64,000 bases of DNA from contig QEVL01000018.1 of NCBI GenBank assembly GCA_003577305.1, positions 1 to 64,000 of the forward strand, read 5' to 3'. The stretch comes from Burkholderiales bacterium (GTDB lineage Bacteria; Pseudomonadota; Gammaproteobacteria; Burkholderiales; Burkholderiaceae_E). A program made the translations under genes and the position numbers. A model generated the notes under the pieces. The model was given only the letters and a program-made list of their open reading frames with translations, searched no databases and had not been told where the DNA came from. Below, one piece after another: positions 36,177 to 45,822 of this stretch (position 1 is its first letter; the number at the start of each line of letters is the position of its first letter).

Positions 36177-37918
36177 GCGGCGCCTTCTCCGTGGAACGAG
36201 GCGATCCGCTCGTCGCGCTCGTGATCGATCAGTTCCACCAGCGCGGCGCCCGGCAGACCGGCGCGCGCCAGCGCCAGCGCCGCCAGTTGCAGCGCCGATT
36301 CGAGCGCCTCGGGGATCACCGCATCGGCGCCCGCCTCGCGCAGCGCCAGCGCATGGCGCTCGTCGCGCGCACGCGCGAGGATCGGCAACCGGGGCCACTC
36401 GCGCCGGATCGCCTGCACCGCACGCAGGGTTGCCGGGCCCTGATCCATCGTGAGCACGATCGCGCAGGCATCGTCGAGCCCCAGCCGCCGCAGCAACTCG
36501 CCGCGGCTCGCATCGCCCACGAACACCGGCAGGCCTTGCGCGTGAAAGCTGCTCACGAGGCGCGCATCGGGATCGACCGCGACGTAGGCGATCCCCTGCG
36601 AGTCGAACAACTGGCCGAGCAGCTGCCCGACGCGCCCGTACCCGGCCACGACCACGTGCCCCGACAGGCCGGGGAGCACCGGTTCGGCGCTGGGTGGGGG
36701 TGGCGCCACGCGCTGCACCCGCCTGCCGAGCCGCCGGCCGGCCTCGGCCACCAGCGGCGCGGCAAACATCGACAGGCCGACCACCAGCAGCAGGAAGCGC
36801 CCGGCGCGCTCCTCGAGCAGCCCGAGCGACATCGCGGTGCCGAACACGATGAACGCGAATTCGCCGCCCTGCCCCAGAAGCAGCCCCGCCTCGATCGCCC
36901 TGCCCGGTGGCAACCCGCCGATCCGCGTCACCAGCGCGACCACGATTGCCTTCAGAGCGAACAACCCCGCCACCGCACCGAGCAGCAGCGCCGGCGCACG
37001 CAGGATCTCGAGCGGATCGATCGACATGCCGACCGACAGGAAGAAGAGCCCCATCAGCAGGCCGCGAAACGGATCGATCGTGACCTCGACCTCGTGGCGG
37101 AATTCGGTTTCGGCCAGCAGCAAGCCGGCGAGCAGCGCGCCCAGCGCCATCGACAGCCCGGCCAGCCAGGTGAGCGACGCGATGCCCAGCGTGCTGAGCA
37201 GCGTGAGCGCCATGAAGGTGTCGGCCTGCCGGCTCGCCGCCATGCGCCGGAACAACGGCCGGATCGCCATGCGCCCCAGCAGGTAGATCAGGACGATCGC
37301 TGCCGCCGCCTTGCCGATCGCCAGTGCCATCGACGCGCCCACCGACGCGTCGTCGTGCCGGGCGAGCAACCCGACCAGGATCAGGACCGGGACCACCGCG
37401 AGGTCCTGCAGCAGCAGGATCGCGAAGCTGGCCTGGCCGAGCGGCGTGCCGAGTTCGCGGCGCGACGACAGCAACTGCATCACCACGGCGGTCGAGGAGA
37501 ACGACAGGGCCAGGCCGGCGACCAGCGCCGCCTGCGGCGCGCTGGCGAAAGCCGCGGCGACCAGCCCGATCACCGCGGCGCTCGCGAGCACCTGGGCGCT
37601 GCCGGCCGCGAACACCCAGCGCCGCATCGCCCACAGTCTCTCGGCCGACAACTCGAGGCCGATCATGAACATCAGGAACATCACGCCGATCCCGGCCAGC
37701 ACCGACACCGCGTCGAGCGTGGGAAACACCAGCCAGCCGAGCAGCGGCACGTCGGCCGCCAGCCGCCCGAGTCCGAACGGGCCAACGAGCATGCCCACCG
37801 CGAGAAAGCCGAGCACGCTGTTCACGCGGTAACGCTGCAGCAGCGGCACCAGCACGCCGGCCAGCCCGAGAAACAGCAGTGTCTCGCGAAGATGCGGAAT
37901 CGCGTTCGCTTCTTCCAT
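36173..37918 (-). CDS. CPA2-family cation:proton antiporter with RCK domain (KefB/C-like)
   Basis: This 581-residue protein has about twelve membrane helices (GFLAVGMLVGPFGLG; MFLMFMIGLELS; LSFSSTAVVMQLLSSRRELG; GQGGEFAFIVFG). A C-terminal TrkA-N/RCK nucleotide-binding domain begins HVVVAGYGRVGQLLGQLF. ATG 37918 is used because the earlier in-frame start would add 12 poorly supported residues. Probable K+ or Na+ efflux gated by NAD(H) or thiol adducts; no KefF/G ancillary gene is adjacent. It is the first gene of the unit with the tandem Usp. Confidence 0.9.
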   Translation of the reverse strand: MEEANAIPHLRETLLFLGLAGVLVPLLQRYRVNSVLGFLAVGMLVGPFGLGRLAADVPLLGWLVFPTLDAVSVLAGIGVMFLMFMIGLELSAERLWAMRRWVFAAGSAQVLASAAVIGLVAAAFASAPQAALVAGLALSFSSTAVVMQLLSSRRELGTPLGQASFAILLLQDLAVVPVLILVGLLARHDDASVGASMALAIGKAAAAIVLIYLLGRMAIRPLFRRMAASRQADTFMALTLLSTLGIASLTWLAGLSMALGALLAGLLLAETEFRHEVEVTIDPFRGLLMGLFFLSVGMSIDPLEILRAPALLLGAVAGLFALKAIVVALVTRIGGLPPGRAIEAGLLLGQGGEFAFIVFGTAMSLGLLEERAGRFLLLVVGLSMFAAPLVAEAGRRLGRRVQRVAPPPPSAEPVLPGLSGHVVVAGYGRVGQLLGQLFDSQGIAYVAVDPDARLVSSFHAQGLPVFVGDASRGELLRRLGLDDACAIVLTMDQGPATLRAVQAIRREWPRLPILARARDERHALALREAGADAVIPEALESALQLAALALARAGLPGAALVELIDHERDERIASFHGEGAA

Positions 37919-38074
37919 GGGGTTCAGGCGGCGGCTCGTCGCGGCTGGCAGCACGGCGGGAGCGCCTCGTGGCGGCGCGAGCGGCCCGGAAACGGGAATT
38001 GCGCCGCCGCTGGCGCTCGCGGCAGCGAGCCGGCGGGGCGGCGGCCCGCACCGCCCGCCCGGATGCGCAGGCTC

Positions 38075-38470
38075 CTATTCGGCCCCAGCGCCAGCCCCGG
38101 AGTCGCGCTCGGCTACCGCGTTGGCCATCGCGTTGGCCGTCGAGACGCGCCGCTTGTCTTCGCCGCGCATGCGGATTGCGTGCTCTTCGAGTTGCCGCCG
38201 GGCGGCGAAGAAGGCGTCGCGCAACGCGACGTTGACGTCCTCGTGGTGGGCGTGATTGGCAACGATGTTGCTGCCCGGTACCGAGACGTCGATCGAAACG
38301 ATGAAATGCTCTCCTTGCTGCTTGTGCTGGTGAGGCTTGTCGATCACGACGCGGCAGCCGGTGACGTTGGGGTGAAACTGTTCGAGCTTGGCGGTCTTGT
38401 CGCGAATCAGCGTCTCCAGCGCCGGCGAGGTATCCATGCCGCGGAAGTTGATCTGCAGCGGTGTACGCAT
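38075..38470 (-). CDS. HPF/RaiA-like ribosome-associated protein
   Basis: This 131-residue protein has the ribosome hibernation-factor fold: MRTPLQINFRGMDTSPALE, then IDKPHQHKQQGEHFIVSI and a helix DVNVALRDAFFAARRQLE. It lacks the long C-terminal dimerisation domain, so it is the short type. An Ala/Gly-rich tail follows. ATG 38470 has GGAG 6 bp upstream. It is probably expressed in stress or stationary phase. Confidence 0.85.
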   Translation of the reverse strand: MRTPLQINFRGMDTSPALETLIRDKTAKLEQFHPNVTGCRVVIDKPHQHKQQGEHFIVSIDVSVPGSNIVANHAHHEDVNVALRDAFFAARRQLEEHAIRMRGEDKRRVSTANAMANAVAERDSGAGAGAE

Positions 38471-38546
38471 GTGGCTCCTTCGTCTCAGGGAATGCCCGGC
38501 TGCGGGCCGGGCGCCGGTAAGCTCCATTGTGCCGGATCGGTCCGGT

Positions 38547-38834
38547 TCAGTGCTCGTCGGTTCGCGTACGTTCGTCGTCGGCCAGCTGGCCGGTGTCCGG
38601 GTCGACCCAGTCGGGCACGCCCAGCAGCTCGCCGGCATCGCGCAGGTCGTCGGCGCCGGCCTCGTCGGCCGCCTCGTCATCGGCCAGCTGCATGTCGGCC
38701 GCCGCTTCGAACATCGTCTGGAACGGCCCGTATTCGCGGCCATCGACGTCGTCCTGCCAGTAGAAGCCGTCAGGCCGCTCGATGATCCGCGTGTGGTCGA
38801 AATCGGCCGACGTGGTGGGGATTTTCTGCGTCAT
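38547..38834 (-). CDS. Small acidic protein, unknown function
   Basis: This 95-residue soluble acidic protein has a short beta-like region (RIIERPDGFYWQDDVDGREY, then GPFQTMFEAAADMQ) and an Asp/Glu-rich C-terminus. No motif is recognised. Its ATG overlaps the stop of the preceding ferritin-like gene, so the two are coupled. It may act with that protein. Confidence that it is a real gene comes from coupling and codon pattern. Confidence 0.65.
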   Translation of the reverse strand: MTQKIPTTSADFDHTRIIERPDGFYWQDDVDGREYGPFQTMFEAAADMQLADDEAADEAGADDLRDAGELLGVPDWVDPDTGQLADDERTRTDEH

Positions 38835-39304
38835 GCCTTCCCTCCGTCTCGGGCAGCCGCGACCGCCTCCTCGATCGTGGACAGGTGGCGGGTCTCGGCC
38901 AGTGCAAACTGCAGGGCCCGGATGCGCACTGCCTCGCTGGGCGAGGTGGCCGCGATGCGCTCGAAGATGGCCCGCATCCCGCGCTCGTTGACTCGCGCGA
39001 TCTCGAGCGCGTCTTCGAGCGGCATGCCTGCAACCGGTCGCGCCGGCCGCATCGGCAGCGCCCAGGCGACCTGCTCGGCCAGTATCGTCCCCACTTCGAG
39101 ATCGGGCAAGTCGCGTTCGATGCGCGCCGCCTGCTCGCTCTCGAGCACGGCGAGGCGCGAGAACAGCCGCGTCACCTGCGGCACCTGCGTGACCGAGGGT
39201 TCCCTGGCCAGCCGACGATAGCCCGCAGCAGCCTCGCGCCGCATTGCCAGAGCCCTGGCGAGCAGGTCGCGAAGCGACACGACGTCAGGAACAACGGAAT
39301 CCAT
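38831..39304 (-). CDS. Putative ferritin-like four-helix protein
   Basis: This roughly 157-residue all-helical protein has spacing of acidic and Tyr/Gln residues like rubrerythrin-type carriers (REAAAGYRRLA; LESEQAARIERDL; NERGMRAIFERIA; ALAETRHLSTIEE). The usual ExxH iron ligands read ExxQ and ETRH, so iron binding is uncertain. The start is ambiguous: ATG 39304 is used, but it coincides with the start site expected from the FNR-like box, so a slightly later GTG is possible. It is coupled to the small acidic protein gene. Confidence 0.55.
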   Translation of the reverse strand: MDSVVPDVVSLRDLLARALAMRREAAAGYRRLAREPSVTQVPQVTRLFSRLAVLESEQAARIERDLPDLEVGTILAEQVAWALPMRPARPVAGMPLEDALEIARVNERGMRAIFERIAATSPSEAVRIRALQFALAETRHLSTIEEAVAAARDGGKA

Positions 39305-39338
39305 CGGGGTATCGTGCCCCGGGGTTCGCGTCGCCGAC

Positions 39339-39352
39339 TTGATGCCGGTCAA
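39339..39352 (-). promoter_or_regulatory. FNR/ANR-like box upstream of the ferritin-like gene
   Basis: TTGAT-gccg-GTCAA on the plus strand (TTGAC-cggc-ATCAA on the minus) matches the consensus at 9 of 10 positions. Its centre is 41.5 bp from base 39304. It overlaps the end of the neighbouring EamA gene by 4 bp. Confidence 0.55.
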
Positions 39353-40263
39353 TCGGGGTTCAGCCCCTCACTGCCGCGCGGCCGCGGGCTTGCGCGACGA
39401 CGGAAATCGAGTACGCCGGTCGTCAGCGCGGTTCCGAAAAGGATGGTGGCGGTGCCCAGCAGCATGCCGGCCGTGATTGCCTCCCCCAGGAACAACGCGC
39501 CCCAGAACATGCCGAACACCGGAACCAGTAAAGTGACTGCGATCGCGCGGGCAGCGCCGACGCGCGCGATCAGCCGGAAAAAGAGCACGTACGCGAGGCC
39601 GGTGGCGAACACCCCGAGCAACATCGTGCTCGTCCACGCCCGGGCGTCGGGCGGCGTTTGCGGCCAGCGGATGATCGCGAACGGCAGGAGCATCATCGTC
39701 GCGAACAACTGGCTGCCTGCCGCGCCGGTCAACGGGCCCACGTCCGCGAGGTGCTTCCTCGCGGCAACGGCGGAAAAACCGTACAGCGCGGTCGCGAGCA
39801 GCGCGGCCAGCAGCGGCCAGGGCGACTCCCCGGCGACGACTCCGTGCCGGCTCAGCACCAGAACGAGTACGCCGGCGAAACCGATCAGCAGGCCGGCGAC
39901 GCGCAGGCGGCCGAGCCGCTCGCCGATCCAGAGGAAAGCCACGATCGCGCCCCAGAACGGCGAGGTCGCGTTCAGGATCGCGGTGAAGCCCGCGCTCAGC
40001 GACTGCATCGCGTAGCCCAGCAGCGCGAACGGCAGCGCCGAATTCACCAGTCCGATCCAGGCAATCGGGGCGGCGTTCGCTCGCAACTCGGCCGCGCCGG
40101 CCCCGCGCAGCGCGAATGGCAACAACACCGCCGCCGCGATGCCGGTGCGCAGGCTCATCAGCGGAAAAGCGCCGAATTGCGGCGCGGCCACGCGCATGAA
40201 CATGAACGACGCGCCCCACAGCGCGGCGAGCAGCACCAGATCGGCGAGGTCGCGGCGCCTCAT
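39349..40263 (-). CDS. EamA/RhaT-family (DMT) transporter
   Basis: This 304-residue membrane protein has ten predicted helices in two EamA repeats (LLAALWGASFMFMRVAAPQF; AILNATSPFWGAIVAFLWIGE; VTLLVPVFGMFWGALFLGEA). It is probably a metabolite or drug exporter; the substrate is unknown. It starts 3 bp after the stop of the methyltransferase gene, hence likely cotranscribed with the two DNA-repair genes upstream. Confidence 0.9.
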   Translation of the reverse strand: MRRRDLADLVLLAALWGASFMFMRVAAPQFGAFPLMSLRTGIAAAVLLPFALRGAGAAELRANAAPIAWIGLVNSALPFALLGYAMQSLSAGFTAILNATSPFWGAIVAFLWIGERLGRLRVAGLLIGFAGVLVLVLSRHGVVAGESPWPLLAALLATALYGFSAVAARKHLADVGPLTGAAGSQLFATMMLLPFAIIRWPQTPPDARAWTSTMLLGVFATGLAYVLFFRLIARVGAARAIAVTLLVPVFGMFWGALFLGEAITAGMLLGTATILFGTALTTGVLDFRRRASPRPRGSEGLNPD

Positions 40264-40266
40264 CGC

Positions 40267-40761
40267 TCAGCGCACCGCCTCGTGGCGCAGCAGCGCGCGC
40301 TTGCGCTCGATGCCGCCGGTGTAGCCGGTGAGCGAGCCGTCGCTGCCGACGACACGGTGGCAGGGCACGATGATCGATACCGGGTTGCGCCCGATGGCGG
40401 CGCCCGCGGCGCGCACGCCGCGCGGCGAGCCGGCGGCACGCGCCACTTGCGCGTAGCTGCGCGTCTGGCCGTACGGAATTTCGAGCAACTGCGCCCAGAC
40501 GCGGCGCTGGAAATCGGTACCCTCGAGTCCGAGCGGCAGATCGAAGACAGTGCGTCGCCCCGCCTCGTACTCGGCGACCTGACGGCGCGTGGCCGCGAGC
40601 ACCGGCCAGTCGTCGTCGCGCACCGCGCTTTCGCCCCCCGGCGCATCGAGCTCGGGCTGGTCTTTCTGGCCGACGAAATACAGCCCTGCGAGCCGCCCGT
40701 CGCGGGCAATCGCGAGCAATTCGCCGAAACGCGATTCGAACTGCGCATAGCGGGTCTTCAT
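40267..40761 (-). CDS. ogt: Methylated-DNA-protein cysteine methyltransferase (Ogt type)
   Basis: This 164-residue suicide repair protein removes O6-alkyl groups from guanine. The helix-turn-helix part reads TDFQRRVWAQLLEIPYGQTR, followed by the active site IIVPCHRVVGSDGSLTGYTG. Its ATG overlaps the stop of the AlkA/Ada-like gene, so alkylation repair is organised as a pair. Confidence 0.95.
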   Translation of the reverse strand: MKTRYAQFESRFGELLAIARDGRLAGLYFVGQKDQPELDAPGGESAVRDDDWPVLAATRRQVAEYEAGRRTVFDLPLGLEGTDFQRRVWAQLLEIPYGQTRSYAQVARAAGSPRGVRAAGAAIGRNPVSIIVPCHRVVGSDGSLTGYTGGIERKRALLRHEAVR

Positions 40762-42200
40762 GTGTTCGCTCCCATCGACGCCCAGAGATCCATTACCACG
40801 TAGGCCCGCCAGGGCTGCCACTGGCGGGCCCGCTCGCGGGCCTGCGCCGGCGTGCGCGCATCGAGCGCCCTGAGCACCGCGAGATCGCCGGCCGGGAACG
40901 CATCGGGCCAGCACAGCGCACGCATCGCGATGTACTGTGCGGTCCAGTCGCCGATGCCGGGAATCGACCGCAATGCTGCCATCGTCTCGTCGACCGGCGC
41001 GCGCGGCTCGAGCGCGAGGCGCCCTTCGGCAAGCGCACGCGCGAGCGTCCGGATCGCTTCGGCGCGCCGACCCTGGATGCCCAGCCCGGCGATCGCGGCA
41101 ACCTCCAGTCCCGCGACCGTCTGCGGCGTCGGGAACAGCCGCGCGAGACCGGCTGGCGCCGCGCCGTCGAGCGGATCGCCATAGCGCTCCGCAAGCCTGG
41201 CGATGACGGTGCGGGCGGCCTTCACGCTGACCTGCTGGCCGACGATGCCGCGCACCGCGAGTTCGAAGCCGTCGAAGGATCCGATCAGGCGCATCGGCGC
41301 GCTGCCGGGCGGGTGCGCCGGCAGCACGCGCTGCAACTGCGCCGGCTCGCAATCGAGATCGAAGAGGTCGCGCACGCGCTGCAGCACCGGAGGAATCGCC
41401 GGCGCGAGCGACGCCGACAGTTCCACTTCGAGCAGCGCGCGCGACGGCAGCGGGCGCACCGCGAGCCAGCCGCGCAATTCCTGCGCACCCGCCTGCCAGC
41501 GCACCGTGCGGCAGTATGCGTCGCCGCCGGCGAACTCGACGCGCTCGACTGCGCGTGCCGCGAGGAACGTGAGTGAACGCTTCCAGTCGCAAGGCGGCCG
41601 GTAGGCGAGCCGGAAACGCATCGTCGCCGCCGGTCGCGCACCGGCGTGCGAGCGCAACTGCGTCGGGCTGAGCCGATAGCGCTCGCGAAACGCCGCATTG
41701 AAGCGGCGCAGGCTCCCGAAACCCGAGGCAGCGGCGATCTCGGTGGCCGGCAGCGCGGTGTCGGTGAGCAGCCGCTTGGCGAGCAGCAGGCGCTGCGTCT
41801 GCGCATATTCGAGCGCAGTCACGCCGAACTCTGCCTTGAAGACGCGGCGCAAATGCCGCGAACTGGTGCCCACGCGGGCCGCCACTGCCTCGACGCCGGC
41901 GCGATCGAGTCCGCCCGCCTCGATCAGCCGCGCCGCCGCCTGCGCGAGGCGCGATCCGGCATCGATGCCGGCGCGGCCCGGCGCCAGTTCCGGGCGACAC
42001 CGCAGACACGGACGGAATCCGTGGCTCTCGGCCTGCGCCGCGCTGGAGAAAAAGCGGCAGTTGCCGGGTTTCGGCGTGCGCACGCGGCACACGGGCCGGC
42101 AATAGACGCCGGTCGAGCGCACGCCGACGTACAGGCGCCCGTCGAAGCGCGCGTCGTGCGCGAGAAGGGCTGCGTAGCAGGCATCTGGATCGAGGAGCAT
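40758..42200 (-). CDS. Ada-like regulatory domain fused to AlkA-type 3-methyladenine DNA glycosylase
   Basis: This 480-residue protein starts with an Ada zinc domain (C34, C38, C65, C68; STGVYCRPVCRVRTPKPGNC) and an AraC helix-turn-helix (GTSSRHLRRVFKAEFGVTAL). An AlkA N-domain follows (about 190-310), then an HhH-GPD glycosylase (IVGQQVSVKAARTVIARLA; SIPGIGDWTAQYIAMRAL, with the catalytic Asp). It both senses phosphotriester methylation and excises alkylated bases. ATG 42200 follows a GAGG-like site. It is coupled to ogt. Confidence 0.93.
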   Translation of the reverse strand: MLLDPDACYAALLAHDARFDGRLYVGVRSTGVYCRPVCRVRTPKPGNCRFFSSAAQAESHGFRPCLRCRPELAPGRAGIDAGSRLAQAAARLIEAGGLDRAGVEAVAARVGTSSRHLRRVFKAEFGVTALEYAQTQRLLLAKRLLTDTALPATEIAAASGFGSLRRFNAAFRERYRLSPTQLRSHAGARPAATMRFRLAYRPPCDWKRSLTFLAARAVERVEFAGGDAYCRTVRWQAGAQELRGWLAVRPLPSRALLEVELSASLAPAIPPVLQRVRDLFDLDCEPAQLQRVLPAHPPGSAPMRLIGSFDGFELAVRGIVGQQVSVKAARTVIARLAERYGDPLDGAAPAGLARLFPTPQTVAGLEVAAIAGLGIQGRRAEAIRTLARALAEGRLALEPRAPVDETMAALRSIPGIGDWTAQYIAMRALCWPDAFPAGDLAVLRALDARTPAQARERARQWQPWRAYVVMDLWASMGANT

Positions 42201-42297
42201 GGACCGATTATGCGCCGCGGCCCGGCTCGTCGCTCGCCGTTTTCGGACACGGACTTCGTGCCCTGTGCGAGGCACGGGAGCGTGCGCGCGGCCGGCT

Positions 42298-45200
42298 TCA
42301 ATACTCGAGCAGCAGGTCGTGCGCCGCGACCGTTTCGCCCGGCCTCACGTGCACAGCGCGCACCGTGCCGTCGCGCTCGGCACGGATCTGCGTCTCCATT
42401 TTCATCGCCTCGATCGACACCAGCGGGTCGCCGGGGCGCACCGATTGTCCGGCCTTCACTGCCACGGTGACGACCATGCCCGGCATCGGCGCGGGAACGT
42501 GCGCCGCATTGCCCGACTCGGCCTGCATGCGCCTGGGCGCGCGCGCCGCACCCGCCTTCTCGATGCGCATCGTGCGCGGCTGGCCGTTGAGTTCGAAGAA
42601 CACGCGCACCAGTCCCTCCTCCTCGGCCGGCGCCATCCCCTGCATGCTCACGATCAGCGTCTTGCCGCGATCGATCTCGATCGCGATCTCCTCGCGCTCG
42701 CGCATTCCGTAGAAGAAAGTCTGCGTCGGCAGCAGGCTCACGTCGCCGTATTGCCTGCGATGCTCCGCATATTCGCGGAACACCTTCGGATACATCAGCC
42801 AGGAAGCCAGGTCGTCGTCGCCGATGCGATGGCCGGCCGCCTTGCCGGCGTCCTGGCGCGCCTGCTCCAGGTCGACCGGCGCGAGCCGGTCACCGGGGCG
42901 GTATGGCGCCGGCGGCTCGGCGAGCAGCGGATGCGCGCTGTCGCACCCGAGCACCTTGCGCGACAGCGCCTGCGGGAAACCATCGGGCGGGAAGCCCAGT
43001 TCGCCGCGAAACAGCGACACCACGCTCTCGGGAAACGCGATCTGGCGCGCCGGATCGTGCACGTCGTCGGCCGACAGGTCGTTGGCCACCATGAACAGCG
43101 CCATGTCGCCGACGACTTTCGAAGTGGGCGTGACCTTCACGATGTCGCCGAACAGGCGGTTCACTTCGGCGTAGGCCTGTGCCACTTCCGGCCAGCGCTG
43201 CTCGAGCCCGAGCGCGCGCGCCTGCTCGCGCAGGTTCGTGTACTGCCCGCCCGGCATCTCGTGCCGGTAGACATCGGCAGTGCCGGCGCGGATGTCGGAC
43301 TCGAACGGCGCATAGAGCCGCCGCGCGCCCTCCCAGTAATGGGAGATCTGCTGCATTGCGGTGCGGTCGACGCCGGTGTCGCGCTCGCCGCCCTCGAGAG
43401 CGGCCACGATCGCTCCCAGGTTCGGCTGCGAGGTGAGTCCGCTCATCGCATCCATTGCGCCATCGACCGCGTCGGCGCCCCCGTCGATCGCCGCGAGCAC
43501 CGAAGCCGCTGCCGCGCCGCTTGTGTCGTGCGTGTGGAAATGCACCGGCAAGCCGGTCTCCTCGCGCAATGCGCGCACCAGTTCGCGCGCCGCGCGCGGC
43601 CGGCACACGCCCGCCATGTCCTTGACGCCGATCAGGTGCACACCCGCACGCTGCAACTGGCGCGCGGTCTCGAGGTAGTAGCGCAGCCCGTACTTCGGGC
43701 GCGACGCGTCGAAGAGGTCGCCCGTGTAACAGATCGCGCCTTCGCACAGCGCCCCCGATTCGAGCACCGCGTCGATCGACACGCGCATGTTCCCGACCCA
43801 GTTCAGCGAGTCGAACACCCGAAACAGGTCGATGCCGCCGGCGGCCGCGCGCGTGACGAACCAGCGCACCACGTTGTCGCTGTAATTCGTGTAGCCGACC
43901 GCGTTGCTGCCGCGCAGCAGCATCTGCAGCATGATATTCGGCACCGCCTCGCGCAGCCGCGCGAGCCGCTCCCAGGGGTCTTCCTTCAGGAAACGCAGCG
44001 CGACGTCGAAAGTCGCTCCGCCCCAGCATTCGAGCGACAGGAGCTGCGGCAGCATCCGCGCGTAATACGGGGCAATGCGCAGCATCTCGACGGTGCGCAT
44101 CCGCGTCGCGAACAATGACTGGTGCGCATCTCGCATCGTGGTGTCGGTGAGCAGCACGCGCTGCTGCGCGCGCATCCATTCGGCAAAGCGCTGCGGACCG
44201 AGTTCGCGCAACCGCTGGCGCGTGCCCGCGGGCGGCGGCGCAGCGAGGTCGACCGGCGCCGCAGCGCTCGCGCGCGCCGCTTCGGCCGCACCCGCTGCGT
44301 CGCCGCGGCGGTGGCGCGGCAACGCCAGCGGCTGATGCGACGACTCGGGCCGCGCACGCCCCTTCATGTCGGGATGGCCGTTCACCGTCACTTCGCCGAT
44401 GTAGCGCAGCAGCCGCGTCGCCCGGTCGCGTCGCTTCGGGAAACGGAACAGCTCGGGCGTCGTGTCGATGAAGCGCGTGGTCACCCGGCCGGCCGCGAAG
44501 TCCGGGTGGTTGATCACGTTCTCCACGAACTGCAGGTTGGTTGCAAGCCCGCGGATCCGGAATTCGCGCAGCCCGCGGTCCATCCGCCGGATCGCCTCCC
44601 CGGCGCTCGGTGCCCAGGCAGTCACCTTCACCAGCAACGAGTCGTAATACGGCGTGATCAGCGCCCCGGCGTAAGCGGTGCCGCCGTCCAGTCGCAGGCC
44701 GAAACCGGCGGCGCTGCGATAGGCGGTGATGCGTCCGTAATCGGGAGTAAAGTTGTTCTCCGGATCTTCGGTGGTGATCCGGCACTGCAGCGCGTGGCCG
44801 TTCAGCCGGATCTCTTCCTGGCGCGGCACCGGGCAATCGGCGTCGCCGATGCGCGCACCCTCGCTGATGCGCAATTGCGCCTTGACGATGTCGATGCCGG
44901 TCACCTGCTCGGTCACCGTGTGCTCGACCTGGATGCGCGGGTTGACCTCGATGAAGTAGAAGCGCCCGGTGTCGGCGTCCATCAGGAACTCGATCGTCCC
45001 GGCGTGCGTGTAATCCACCTGCCGCGCCAGCCGCAACGCCGCCTCGCACAGTTCCGAGCGGCGCTCGTCGTCGAGGTACGGCGCCGGCGCGCGCTCGACC
45101 ACTTTCTGGTTGCGCCGCTGCACCGAGCAATCGCGCTCGAACAGGTGCACCAGGTTGCCGTGGCGGTCGCCGATCACCTGGACTTCGACGTGGCGCGCGT

Positions 45201-45822
45201 TGCGCACCAGTTTCTCGAGATAGACCTCGTCGTTGCCGAAAGCGGCCGCGGCTTCGCGCCGGGCGGCCGGCAATTGCGCTTCGAGGTCGGCGTGGGATTC
45301 GATCACCCGCATCCCGCGGCCGCCCCCGCCCCAGCTCGCCTTGAGCATCAGCGGATAGCCGATTCCGGCCGCCAGCCGCAGCGCCTCGGCGGGATCGGCG
45401 GGCAACGGGCCGGTGGCCGGCATCACCGGCACCGAGGCCGCGACCGCCGCCGCCCGGGCCGAAATCTTGTTGCCCAGCGTAGTCATCGCTTCCGGCGTCG
45501 GCCCGACGAAGACGATGCCGACGGCCGCGCAGGCGCGCGCGAAATCAGGGTTCTCCGACAGGAACCCGTAACCCGGATGGATCGCGTCGACTTTCGCGCA
45601 CCGGGCGATGCGGATGATGTCGTCGATGTCCAGGTACGCCTGCAGCGGCTTGCGCCCTTCGCCGACCAGGTAGCTCTCGTCGGCCTTGAAGCGGTGCAGC
45701 GCGAAGCGGTCTTCGTGCGAATAGATGGCGACCGTGCGCATGCCGAGTTCGGCGGCGGCGCGCATCACGCGAATCGCGATTTCGGAGCGGTTCGCGACGA
45801 GAACCGACTGGATGCGTGGCAT
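42298..45822 (-). CDS. pyc: Pyruvate carboxylase, single-chain
   Basis: This 1174-residue biotin enzyme converts pyruvate, ATP and bicarbonate to oxaloacetate. Domains in order: biotin carboxylase (about 1-450; KASWGGGGRGM, FIEVNPRIQVEHTVTEQVTG), a long Ala/Pro linker, carboxyltransferase (about 540-830; TTMRDAHQSLFATRMRT, GVKDMAGVCRP, HFHTHDTSGA), and the C-terminal biotinyl domain with AMKM (lysine at residue 1141). The roughly 60-residue linker around the end of the biotin carboxylase domain is longer than I expect. ATG 45822. Monocistronic. Confidence 0.95.
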   Translation of the reverse strand: MPRIQSVLVANRSEIAIRVMRAAAELGMRTVAIYSHEDRFALHRFKADESYLVGEGRKPLQAYLDIDDIIRIARCAKVDAIHPGYGFLSENPDFARACAAVGIVFVGPTPEAMTTLGNKISARAAAVAASVPVMPATGPLPADPAEALRLAAGIGYPLMLKASWGGGGRGMRVIESHADLEAQLPAARREAAAAFGNDEVYLEKLVRNARHVEVQVIGDRHGNLVHLFERDCSVQRRNQKVVERAPAPYLDDERRSELCEAALRLARQVDYTHAGTIEFLMDADTGRFYFIEVNPRIQVEHTVTEQVTGIDIVKAQLRISEGARIGDADCPVPRQEEIRLNGHALQCRITTEDPENNFTPDYGRITAYRSAAGFGLRLDGGTAYAGALITPYYDSLLVKVTAWAPSAGEAIRRMDRGLREFRIRGLATNLQFVENVINHPDFAAGRVTTRFIDTTPELFRFPKRRDRATRLLRYIGEVTVNGHPDMKGRARPESSHQPLALPRHRRGDAAGAAEAARASAAAPVDLAAPPPAGTRQRLRELGPQRFAEWMRAQQRVLLTDTTMRDAHQSLFATRMRTVEMLRIAPYYARMLPQLLSLECWGGATFDVALRFLKEDPWERLARLREAVPNIMLQMLLRGSNAVGYTNYSDNVVRWFVTRAAAGGIDLFRVFDSLNWVGNMRVSIDAVLESGALCEGAICYTGDLFDASRPKYGLRYYLETARQLQRAGVHLIGVKDMAGVCRPRAARELVRALREETGLPVHFHTHDTSGAAAASVLAAIDGGADAVDGAMDAMSGLTSQPNLGAIVAALEGGERDTGVDRTAMQQISHYWEGARRLYAPFESDIRAGTADVYRHEMPGGQYTNLREQARALGLEQRWPEVAQAYAEVNRLFGDIVKVTPTSKVVGDMALFMVANDLSADDVHDPARQIAFPESVVSLFRGELGFPPDGFPQALSRKVLGCDSAHPLLAEPPAPYRPGDRLAPVDLEQARQDAGKAAGHRIGDDDLASWLMYPKVFREYAEHRRQYGDVSLLPTQTFFYGMREREEIAIEIDRGKTLIVSMQGMAPAEEEGLVRVFFELNGQPRTMRIEKAGAARAPRRMQAESGNAAHVPAPMPGMVVTVAVKAGQSVRPGDPLVSIEAMKMETQIRAERDGTVRAVHVRPGETVAAHDLLLEY

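Noticed and set aside
42278..42297. Terminator after pyruvate carboxylase
   Set aside because: A short GTGCC/GGCAC stem exists nearby but has no T-run and a large loop.
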